A DNA stretch of 6,491 nucleotides, from assembly GCA_002358555.1 (NCBI GenBank), contig DEPC01000001.1, positions 1 to 6,491 of the forward strand, in the 5' to 3' direction. The DNA comes from Hungatella sp. UBA3402. GTDB taxonomy: Bacteria > Bacillota > Clostridia > Lachnospirales > Lachnospiraceae. Both the position numbers and the translations under genes were made by a program. Every line of letters starts with the position of its first letter. The first letter of the stretch is position 1. Shown here piece after piece: positions 1 through 5,716 of this stretch. The notes beneath the pieces were generated by a model. The model did no database searches. It saw only the letters and a program-made list of their open reading frames with translations, and was not told where the DNA came from.

Positions 1-1758
1 CACGGCAAGTCCACCCTGGCGGACCGGATCATCCAGATGACGGGGCTTTTAACCAGCCGGGAAATGCAGGCCCAGGTGTTGGACAACATGGACCTGGAGC
101 GGGAACGGGGCATCACCATCAAGGCCCAGACTGTGCGCACGGTATACAAGGCGGAAAACGGAGAGGAATATATTTTCAACCTGATCGATACGCCGGGACA
201 TGTGGACTTTAATTATGAGGTGTCTCGGAGCTTAGCTGCCTGTGATGGAGCTATCCTGGTAGTGGATGCGGCTCAGGGCATTGAGGCTCAGACCCTGGCC
301 AATGTTTATTTAGCCTTGGACCATGATTTGGACGTATTTCCAGTCATCAACAAGATTGACCTTCCCAGCGCAGAGCCAGACAGAGTTGCAGCGGAGATTG
401 AAGATGTCATTGGGCTGGAGGCTCAGGATGCCCCCAGGATTTCTGCAAAAACCGGAATTAACATTGAAGATGTTTTAGAAGCTATTGTTGAGAGAATTCC
501 TGCTCCCAAAGGGGACAAGGAGGGACCACTTCAGGCATTGATTTTTGACTCTTTATATGATTCTTATAAAGGTGTTATCATCTTTTGTAGGATTAAACAA
601 GGAACTGTGAAAAAAGGAACCATAATCCAAATGATGGCCACAGGCGCACAACAGGAGGTTGTGGAGGTGGGATATTTCGGGGCAGGTCAGTTTATTCCTT
701 GTGAAGAACTGAGTGCTGGAATGGTGGGATATATGACTGCCAGCATCAAGAATGTAAAGGATACTGCGGTAGGAGACACTATTACTGATAAAAATAATCC
801 CTGTTCAGAGCCATTGCCAGGATATAAAAAAGTTACATCTATGGTTTATTGTGGCCTTTATCCAGCAGATGGGGCTAAATACAATGATTTGCGAGATGCT
901 TTAGAAAAGCTTCAGCTTAATGATGCCTCTTTGTTTTTTGAGGCAGAGACATCAATCGCTCTGGGATTTGGGTTCCGCTGTGGCTTTTTGGGACTATTGC
1001 ATTTGGAAATTATTGAGGAACGGTTGGAGAGAGAGTATAATCTAGATTTGGTAACTACAGCTCCAGGTGTTATTTATCGGGTTCACAGAAAGAAAGGAGA
1101 TATGATTGAACTTACCAATCCTTCCAATCTACCCAACCCTGCTGAAATCGAATATATGGAAGAACCTATTGTCAGCGCAGAGATTATGGTGACAACGGAG
1201 TTTGTAGGTGCTATTATGACCTTATGCCAGGAGCGCCGAGGCGTTTATTTAGGAATGGAATACATTGAGACTACTCGTGCTTTGCTAAAATATGAGTTGC
1301 CTTTAAATGAGATTATTTATGACTTTTTTGATGCTTTAAAATCTCGCTCTCGCGGTTATGCCTCTTTTGATTATGAGATAAAGGGCTATCAACAATCGGA
1401 GCTGGTGAAACTGGATATTTTAATCAATAGAGAAGAAGTGGATGCATTATCCTTTATTGTCCATGCCTCATCTGCCTATGAGAGGGGCCGTAAAATGTGT
1501 GAGAGATTAAAAGAGGAAATTCCAAGACATCTGTTTGAGATTCCCATTCAGGCAGCAGTAGGCGGAAAAATCATTGCAAGGGAAACCGTAAAAGCCATGC
1601 GCAAGGATGTACTTGCCAAGTGTTATGGCGGTGATATCAGCAGAAAGAAAAAACTTTTGGAAAAACAGAAGGAAGGCAAGAAACGGATGCGCCAGGTGGG
1701 AAATGTAGAGATTCCGCAAAAAGCCTTTATGAGTGTACTGAAATTAGATGAGGAATAG
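1..1758 (+). CDS. lepA: Elongation factor 4 (LepA), 5'-truncated by window edge
   Basis: This is the ribosome-associated translational GTPase EF4/LepA, a cytoplasmic factor that acts on stalled or mispositioned ribosomes and in initiation/biogenesis. The reading frame is open from base 1 and starts inside the P-loop (HGKST), so only about 15-20 N-terminal residues are missing; 585 residues are visible against roughly 600 in the family. GTPase motifs appear in order: HGKST at visible residues 1-5, switch I RERGIT near 34-39, DTPGH at 63-67 (with the catalytic His), NKID at 117-120 and SAK at 148-150. The EF4-diagnostic parts follow: GFGFRCGFLGLLH in the middle and the C-terminal signature YGGDISRKKKLL...KKRMRQVGNVEIPQ. 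The stop is 3 bases before hemW, implying cotranscription. The first 300 bases are markedly GC-richer than the rest (see findings). The product call is essentially certain; the true start lies outside the window. Confidence 0.98.
   Translation, partial: HGKSTLADRIIQMTGLLTSREMQAQVLDNMDLERERGITIKAQTVRTVYKAENGEEYIFNLIDTPGHVDFNYEVSRSLAACDGAILVVDAAQGIEAQTLANVYLALDHDLDVFPVINKIDLPSAEPDRVAAEIEDVIGLEAQDAPRISAKTGINIEDVLEAIVERIPAPKGDKEGPLQALIFDSLYDSYKGVIIFCRIKQGTVKKGTIIQMMATGAQQEVVEVGYFGAGQFIPCEELSAGMVGYMTASIKNVKDTAVGDTITDKNNPCSEPLPGYKKVTSMVYCGLYPADGAKYNDLRDALEKLQLNDASLFFEAETSIALGFGFRCGFLGLLHLEIIEERLEREYNLDLVTTAPGVIYRVHRKKGDMIELTNPSNLPNPAEIEYMEEPIVSAEIMVTTEFVGAIMTLCQERRGVYLGMEYIETTRALLKYELPLNEIIYDFFDALKSRSRGYASFDYEIKGYQQSELVKLDILINREEVDALSFIVHASSAYERGRKMCERLKEEIPRHLFEIPIQAAVGGKIIARETVKAMRKDVLAKCYGGDISRKKKLLEKQKEGKKRMRQVGNVEIPQKAFMSVLKLDEE
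1750..1755 (+). promoter_or_regulatory. Ribosome binding site of hemW
   Basis: GAGGAA lies within the last codons of lepA and is 6-7 bases ahead of a TTG codon at 1762. No ATG or GTG with a comparable site lies close by in this frame, so this site fixes TTG as the hemW start. Because it is embedded in the lepA end, hemW translation is probably coupled to lepA translation. Confidence 0.7.
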
Positions 1759-1761
1759 AAG

Positions 1762-2916
1762 TTGAGAAGACCATTAGAAGTGTATATCCATATTCCATTC
1801 TGTGCTAAGAAATGTGACTATTGTGATTTTTTGTCAGGCCCAGCCCCTGTCAGTGTACAAGGGCATTATGTAGAGCAGCTTATTGAAGAAATTTCTTACC
1901 AGAGTGCTCATTATCCAGGATATAAAGTAATATCTGTATTTCTGGGAGGAGGCACCCCTTCTTTGCTGCTGCCAAAACAGGTTTTAGAGATTATGGATCA
2001 TGTACGAGCCCATTTTGAACTGGCAAAGGACGCAGAAGTGACAATCGAAGCAAATCCTGGAACCGTGACTATGGAAAAACTTGAGGCATGGAAAATGGGG
2101 GGGATAAATCGTATCAGCATCGGATTGCAATCTGCAGATGATACAGAGCTTCGGAATTTAGGACGAATCCACAGTTATGACGAGTTTCTGAAAACTTATC
2201 AGAGAGTACGGCAGGCAGGATTTCACAATGTGAATATTGACTTGATGTCAGCACTTCCAGGTCAGACAGTGACATCCTGGAAATCAACCCTTAAAAATGT
2301 CGCAAGACTGAAACCGGAACATATTTCTGCCTACAGTCTGATGATAGAAAAAGGCACTTCCTTCTATGAAAAATATTATGGACATCCAGAACTTCTCCCA
2401 GATGAGGATGCGGAACGGGAGATGTATTATGTTACCAAGAAATTTCTTCAGAGCAAAGGTTTTTATCGATATGAGATTTCCAATTATGCTAAACCAGGAA
2501 AAGAATGTCGTCACAATATTGGTTATTGGACTGGGGTGGAGTACTTAGGTTTAGGATTAGGGGCATCTTCCTATATTCAAGGATTTCGCTTTCATAATGA
2601 AAGAGACTTAAAAATTTATTGTAAGATGAAGATGAAAGGGAAAGAGGCAGATGGTTGGCTTCATCAGGAAATCATAAAGCTATCGCAGAAAGAAAAGATG
2701 GAGGAGTTCATGTTTTTAGGACTCCGGATGATAAAGGGAGTGTCAAGAAAAGATTTTCTTAGACGATTTGGAGTGGATATGTGGGATATATATGGAAAAG
2801 TCTTGGAAAAACTGAAACAAAATCGTCTAATTACCGTGGACGATTTTGACGTGAAACTCACAGAGTTTGGAATTGACATCAGCAATTATGTGCTCAGTGA
2901 ATTTTTACTGGATTAA
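1762..2916 (+). CDS. hemW: HemW, radical SAM heme chaperone
   Basis: This is a radical S-adenosylmethionine protein of the HemN/HemW group, 384 residues, a usual length for HemW. The 4Fe-4S cluster motif is CAKKCDYCDF with cysteines at 14, 18 and 21. The motif ends in Phe, as in HemW; true coproporphyrinogen dehydrogenase HemN has CxxxCxxCxC, which argues against the old 'oxygen-independent coproporphyrinogen III oxidase' label. SAM-binding GGGTPS is at residues 62-67, ISIGLQS at 118-124 and the LMSALPGQT strand at 161-169. The HemW-typical HNIGYW block is at 251-256, followed by GLGLGASSY (263-271) and a C-terminal winged-helix-like region (about 310-384). Family knowledge: HemW binds heme and delivers it to respiratory proteins; no oxidase activity is expected. 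Translation starts at TTG just after the lepA stop, and transcription likely ends at the hairpin at 2919-2962. Confidence 0.95.
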   Translation: MRRPLEVYIHIPFCAKKCDYCDFLSGPAPVSVQGHYVEQLIEEISYQSAHYPGYKVISVFLGGGTPSLLLPKQVLEIMDHVRAHFELAKDAEVTIEANPGTVTMEKLEAWKMGGINRISIGLQSADDTELRNLGRIHSYDEFLKTYQRVRQAGFHNVNIDLMSALPGQTVTSWKSTLKNVARLKPEHISAYSLMIEKGTSFYEKYYGHPELLPDEDAEREMYYVTKKFLQSKGFYRYEISNYAKPGKECRHNIGYWTGVEYLGLGLGASSYIQGFRFHNERDLKIYCKMKMKGKEADGWLHQEIIKLSQKEKMEEFMFLGLRMIKGVSRKDFLRRFGVDMWDIYGKVLEKLKQNRLITVDDFDVKLTEFGIDISNYVLSEFLLD

Positions 2917-2918
2917 AA

Positions 2919-2962
2919 GGGGTATCGCAAAATCATCCAAATAGATGATTGAGCGATATCCC
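2919..2962. terminator. Bidirectional hairpin terminator between hemW and the 3D-domain gene
   Basis: The inverted repeat GGGGTATCGC (2919-2928) / GCGATATCCC (2953-2962) gives ten pairs including one G.U. It is continued after a 2x2 internal loop by AATCATC (2931-2937) / GATGATT (2944-2950) around a six-base loop. It begins 2 bases after the hemW stop. On the plus strand it is followed by a weak T-run (TTCTATGTTT); on the minus strand the stem is followed by TTTT. Its position between convergent genes fits a shared terminator, although the minus-strand gene ends 124 bases before it. Confidence 0.8.
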
Positions 2963-3086
2963 TTCTATGTTTACTCGAAAAATGGAGTTAGCGCATCAAG
3001 AAAATATATACAAGATATTGAATATATAATTATATACTGCTACTATATATTGTATGAAAAACACTTATTGCAACAGTCCCATCGTT
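2963..3086. other. AT-rich convergent intergenic spacer
   Basis: This is the remaining space between the hairpin and the stop codon of the minus-strand gene, and I see no gene in it. It holds very AT-rich sequence with a 14-base perfect palindrome (TATATAATTATATA, 3023-3036), which may simply reflect base composition. It would be the 3' untranslated region of the minus-strand transcript if that transcript ends at 2919-2962. Confidence 0.6.
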
Positions 3087-4187
3087 TTATTCATTGATAA
3101 CAAAAACTTCCTCCTGCTTTTGACCATGTTGTACAGCCTCCTCATGAGTAGCATAAAAAATATCAATTTTATTTTGGGTAACACTGGAACCAATATCTTC
3201 TACTGTATAAATGGTATTTCCAATCATCAGCTTAGTTCCCACAGGGAATATGGTAATATCAGCGGCAATCGTGTGTCCAGCTTTGGGGGTAGTCTCTGTG
3301 TAGGTTAAATTGCTACCAGTAGAACATTCTTCACAACTACAATAACCAGTGGTAGTAAATATACCTAAGGAAATCTTTTTAGGAGTTTCCTCTTTTACAG
3401 GAATCGGAGTGATGGCAGGAGTAACTCCAGGACCTTTTTCCCAGGGAGCTAATGGTCTCTCTGTGGATGCCAAAGTATTATTGGAGATGGTAGTCTTTTT
3501 TTCTGATTGAGAGGAAGTATTGATATTAAGCCTTTGCAAGTAAGGTTGATTCGTCTCAGATTCCTGTCCAGGGGAAATAGTTTCCTGTGAAGAAGCGATA
3601 CTGCCTGGCTCTAAAAAGGAGACAGAAGAACTTTCAGGTTCTTGGTCAATATCAGCTCCTGAAGTAGAGGGAACCTCCTGGCTTAATACTTCAGATGGGG
3701 AAAATTCTTTGGAAGATGGTGCCTCCGAAGGTGAGGTAGTTTTCGCTTGATTGTCAGAAGAGACATTGTCTGTAGTTTCATTATTATCATTATTATAAGT
3801 AAGTTCTCCTAAAAAAATTCGCTCTGTATCTGTGACTGCATAGGCAATAACTCGTAAATCTGTCTGCTCAAACTGAGTCCAGTCAATAGAATATGTAAAG
3901 CCATGATAGCCATCACCGATGCTTTGCTGGAGTTTTTCTTGATAATCATCAGCTTTTATGGTGTCGATTTTTAAGGGTTCTGTACTTCTAGCTGGATAGA
4001 TAGAAATCTCAATGGGAATAATGTGACCATAGCTATCACTGTCCCAAGCCCATCCATAGATAGAGGATTCATCAGCTCCCTCCAAGCTTCCAGATGGGGT
4101 AGCAGCCATAGCTGAAAGAGAAATCGCAAGACTGAACATTAAGATAGTACAGAAGAATAACAGTTTTTTTAACATTACACTTTTCAT
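3087..4187 (-). CDS. Secreted 3D-domain (MltA/YuiC-like) putative cell-wall lytic enzyme
   Basis: This is a predicted exported protein of 366 residues. The N-terminus has KK, a hydrophobic core (about 9-25) and a signal peptidase I site AMA|A at 26-29. Residues about 33-129 form a compact domain with YGWAWD, a PIEISIY strand and IGDGYHGF, probably an all-beta domain. Residues about 132-272 are a Ser/Thr/Pro/Glu-rich linker with imperfect SPSE repeats. Residues about 274-364 are a 3D domain: TTGYCSCEEC (Cys 283, 285, 288), IAAD...FPVGT (Asp310), VEDIGS (Asp331) and KIDIFYATHEEA (Asp342). The three family aspartates are therefore present. In known families this fold (lytic transglycosylase MltA, YuiC, the Rpf-associated domain) cleaves glycan strands of peptidoglycan, so an extracellular muralytic role is inferred. 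The start is the ATG at 4187, preceded by AAGGAG with 6-base spacing; an in-frame ATG 11 codons upstream lies in a hairpin without a ribosome site and would spoil the signal peptide. It is transcribed on its own. Confidence 0.87.
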   Translation of the reverse strand: MKSVMLKKLLFFCTILMFSLAISLSAMAATPSGSLEGADESSIYGWAWDSDSYGHIIPIEISIYPARSTEPLKIDTIKADDYQEKLQQSIGDGYHGFTYSIDWTQFEQTDLRVIAYAVTDTERIFLGELTYNNDNNETTDNVSSDNQAKTTSPSEAPSSKEFSPSEVLSQEVPSTSGADIDQEPESSSVSFLEPGSIASSQETISPGQESETNQPYLQRLNINTSSQSEKKTTISNNTLASTERPLAPWEKGPGVTPAITPIPVKEETPKKISLGIFTTTGYCSCEECSTGSNLTYTETTPKAGHTIAADITIFPVGTKLMIGNTIYTVEDIGSSVTQNKIDIFYATHEEAVQHGQKQEEVFVINE

Positions 4188-4285
4188 AACTCTCTCCTTA
4201 TTAGATACACTTTCGCGCAAAGCGCGCCCTGGCTGTCCTAAAAACAGGAATTAAGGGATGCCCCAACAGGGGAAACGATGCTACT
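4188..4285 (-). promoter_or_regulatory. Structured 5' leader of the 3D-domain gene, unknown class
   Basis: From the predicted transcription start near 4285 to the ATG there are about 98 nt, clearly richer in GC than the DNA upstream. Reading the minus strand, three hairpins can be drawn: CCCC-TGTT-GGGG (4272-4261); TCCT-GTTTTT-AGGA (4249-4236) enclosed by CCCT/AGGG (4257-4254 with 4230-4227); and CGCGC-TTT-GCGCG (4226-4214). The segment CCTTA (4256-4252) could alternatively pair with TAAGG of the ribosome site (4200-4196). I do not recognise a known riboswitch consensus: the c-di-AMP ydaO class and the c-di-GMP classes were considered, and neither fits by eye. A regulatory function is inferred. 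Confidence 0.45.
4194..4199 (-). promoter_or_regulatory. Ribosome binding site of the 3D-domain gene
   Basis: On the minus strand AAGGAG lies 6 bases before ATG 4187-4185. It decides the start in favour of this codon over the in-frame ATG at 4220-4218, which would sit in the loop and stem of the CGCGC-AAA-GCGCG hairpin. Confidence 0.85.
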
Positions 4286-4292
4286 GATTACA

Positions 4293-4320
4293 ATTATATT
4301 ACAAAATTGTTAAATGTCAA
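4293..4320 (-). promoter_or_regulatory. Sigma-A promoter of the 3D-domain gene
   Basis: On the minus strand there is a perfect -35 TTGACA (4320-4315), a 16-base spacer and a perfect -10 TATAAT (4298-4293). Transcription should begin near 4285. Two TTACAA copies 11 bases apart (4288-4293 and 4299-4304, plus-strand reading) abut the -10 and could be operator half-sites; that part is speculative. Confidence 0.85.
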
Positions 4321-4449
4321 GAAAATTATGGAAATGTGGGCAGAATATAATAGAATAATGGGGATTTTTGTGGAAAAATGGACAAATTTTCTTATTTTAA
4401 ATAAATGTTATTTTGCAGATTAGGAGTTGGAATTCTTATTTCTATATTA

Positions 4450-4471
4450 TTACAAAAATAAATATTTGTAA
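4450..4471. repeat. Inverted repeat TTACAAA-N8-TTTGTAA
   Basis: Arms 4450-4456 and 4465-4471 are perfect 7-base complements around the 8-base spacer AATAAATA. It lies between the divergent promoters, about 75 bp upstream of the hrcA -35. It is a possible protein-binding site, but chance formation in AT-rich DNA is realistic. Confidence 0.35.
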
Positions 4472-4474
4472 TTT

Positions 4475-4489
4475 TTATAATAATTGTAA
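4475..4489. promoter_or_regulatory. PerR-box-like sequence
   Basis: TTATAATAATTGTAA matches the Bacillus PerR operator TTATAAT-N-ATTATAA at 13 of the 14 specified positions, the exception being G for A in the second arm. It lies 55 bp upstream of the hrcA -35 and about 155 bp from the minus-strand promoter, so it overlaps neither obvious promoter. The match is seen directly; binding by a Fur-family peroxide sensor is inference. Confidence 0.35.
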
Positions 4490-4543
4490 CCTATAGTCAT
4501 AATTCATCGAAAAAGGAATATGAGAAAACTTTCTAAAAAACTA

Positions 4544-4572
4544 TTGACAAAAAGTATTCAAAGGGATATATT
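4544..4572 (+). promoter_or_regulatory. Sigma-A promoter of the hrcA-grpE-dnaK operon
   Basis: The -35 TTGACA (4544-4549) and -10 TATATT (4567-4572) are separated by exactly 17 bases. Transcription should start near 4579, seven bases before the CIRCE element, which is the standard arrangement for HrcA-repressed vegetative promoters. Confidence 0.9.
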
Positions 4573-4585
4573 AAGAGCATAGAAA

Positions 4586-4612
4586 TTAGCACTCAACATA
4601 ACTGAGTGCTAA
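4586..4612 (+). promoter_or_regulatory. CIRCE operator (HrcA binding site)
   Basis: TTAGCACTC (4586-4594), a 9-base spacer and GAGTGCTAA (4604-4612) form the exact 9-9-9 CIRCE consensus with perfect arms. It lies in the transcribed leader just after the start site, where bound HrcA blocks transcription; as RNA it can form a stem. Only one copy is present in the window, so the visible operon is controlled from here. Confidence 0.98.
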
Positions 4613-4643
4613 CAAGCTAAAAACTGATAAGAATAATACAACC

Positions 4644-4649
4644 AGGCGG
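4644..4649 (+). promoter_or_regulatory. Ribosome binding site of hrcA
   Basis: AGGCGG, one mismatch from AGGAGG, lies 5 bases before GTG 4655. The alternative ATG at 4664 has only GGAG three bases away, which is too close, so the GTG is preferred. The alternative would shorten the protein by three residues to MELDERK, which is also a common HrcA N-terminus. Confidence 0.6.
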
Positions 4650-4654
4650 AAAGA

Positions 4655-5716
4655 GTGGAGAATATGGAACTGGATGAGCGCAAAGTTACAATTTTAAAAG
4701 CAATCATAAAGAACTATATGGAAACTGGAGAGCCTGTTGGTTCCAGAACCATTTCTAAGTATGTGAATTCTAAATGGAGTTCTGCAACTATTCGCAATGA
4801 AATGTCTGACCTAGAAGATATGGGATATATTGTCCAGCCTCATACTTCAGCAGGAAGAATTCCTTCTGATAAAGGATATCGCTTCTATGTAGACCAGATT
4901 CTACAAGAGAAGGATAATGAGGTGATGGAGATTAAGGAGATGATGGTTCAGCGGATGGGACGCTTGGAATTGGTGTTAAAGCATTTAGCTAAAAATTTAG
5001 CCAGTAACACCAACTATGCAGCTATGATTAGTGGTCCTCAGTATCACCGGAATAAATTGAAGTTTATCCAGCTTTCCAAAGTAGATGCCCATAAGCTTCT
5101 GATTGTTACTGTGGTAGAAGGAAATATTATCAAAAATACCATGGTGGATATTGAGGAGGAGATTAGCAGCGAAGAATTGTTGAATTTAAATATCCTGTTG
5201 AACACCAATCTAAATGGGTTGACAATTGAGGAAATTAACTTAGGAGTTATCAGCAGGTTAAAGGAGCAGGCTGGAATCCACAGACAAGTGGTGGATTTAG
5301 TACTCAATGAGGTAGCAGCAGTAATTAAGGCTGATGAGGATGAACTACAAATCTATACCAGTGGGGCTACCAATATTTTTAAATATCCAGAACTGAGTGA
5401 TAGCCAGAAAGCCAGTGAACTTTTGAGTACATTAGAGCATACAGAGACTTTACAGGAACTGGTCAGCGGAGCAGGGAACGGAACAGGAATCCAAGTTTAT
5501 ATTGGTGATGAATCTCCGGTTCAAGCTATGAAGGATTGCAGTGTAGTAACTGCTACCTATGATTTGGGAGAGGGGCTGAAAGGGACCATTGGCATCATAG
5601 GACCAAAGCGTATGGACTATGAGAGGGTACTAAAAACTTTGAGAACTCTCATGACCCAGCTGGATGCAACCTTTAAAAAGGAAGAAAGGCGAGAGAGCAG
5701 TGAGCAAAGAGAATAG
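4655..5716 (+). CDS. hrcA: Heat-inducible transcription repressor HrcA
   Basis: HrcA binds CIRCE as a dimer and represses class I heat-shock genes; its folding depends on GroEL, so free chaperonin capacity sets repression (family knowledge). The protein is 353 residues from GTG, or 350 from ATG 4664, close to the usual length. The N-terminal winged helix spans about residues 6-80, with GEPVGSRTISKY, the recognition-helix stretch SSATIRNEMSDLEDMGYI and HTSAGRIPSDKGYRFYVD. The C-terminal GAF-like/dimerisation part carries YTSGATNIFKYPELSD, VYIGDES (281-287) and GTIGIIGPKRMDYERV (310-325). It is first gene of the operon, directly behind its own CIRCE, hence autoregulated. Its 3' end appears to overlap the grpE start, suggesting translational coupling. 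The short charged tail KKEERRESSEQRE is probably unstructured. Confidence 0.97.
   Translation: MENMELDERKVTILKAIIKNYMETGEPVGSRTISKYVNSKWSSATIRNEMSDLEDMGYIVQPHTSAGRIPSDKGYRFYVDQILQEKDNEVMEIKEMMVQRMGRLELVLKHLAKNLASNTNYAAMISGPQYHRNKLKFIQLSKVDAHKLLIVTVVEGNIIKNTMVDIEEEISSEELLNLNILLNTNLNGLTIEEINLGVISRLKEQAGIHRQVVDLVLNEVAAVIKADEDELQIYTSGATNIFKYPELSDSQKASELLSTLEHTETLQELVSGAGNGTGIQVYIGDESPVQAMKDCSVVTATYDLGEGLKGTIGIIGPKRMDYERVLKTLRTLMTQLDATFKKEERRESSEQRE

Larger units (their letters stand above)
4321..4543. other. AT-rich divergent intergenic region upstream of hrcA
   Basis: No gene is seen here; every frame is short and broken. The stretch contains an inverted repeat TTACAAA-N8-TTTGTAA (4450-4471) and, next to it, a sequence resembling a PerR box (4475-4489). 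TATAAT strings at 4346 and 4476 lack a matching -35. The region separates the minus-strand promoter at 4293-4320 from the hrcA promoter at 4544-4572. Confidence 0.6.

Noticed and set aside
3023..3036. 14-base palindrome TATATAATTATATA
   Set aside because: It consists only of A and T in very AT-rich spacer DNA, past the end of both genes. It is most simply explained by composition.
3054..3308. 84-codon plus-strand open frame
   Set aside because: It lies almost entirely opposite the conserved C-terminal 3D domain of the minus-strand gene. It has no clear ribosome site and reads as composition-driven, so it is a shadow frame.
4188..4220. Upstream in-frame ATG (4220) as start of the 3D-domain protein
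   Set aside because: It sits in a CGCGC-AAA-GCGCG hairpin with no Shine-Dalgarno sequence. It would add a charged 11-residue stretch before the signal peptide, whereas ATG 4187 has AAGGAG at ideal spacing.
4188..4285. c-di-AMP (ydaO) or c-di-GMP riboswitch
   Set aside because: These are known in front of wall-hydrolase or surface genes, but the conserved core segments of those classes are not found by eye and the leader is shorter than a typical ydaO RNA. I therefore left the class open.
4346..4481. Extra TATAAT -10 boxes (4346-4351 and 4476-4481) as further hrcA promoters
   Set aside because: No recognisable -35 lies 16-18 bases upstream of either, nor a TGn extension, while a good promoter at 4544-4572 sits correctly before CIRCE.
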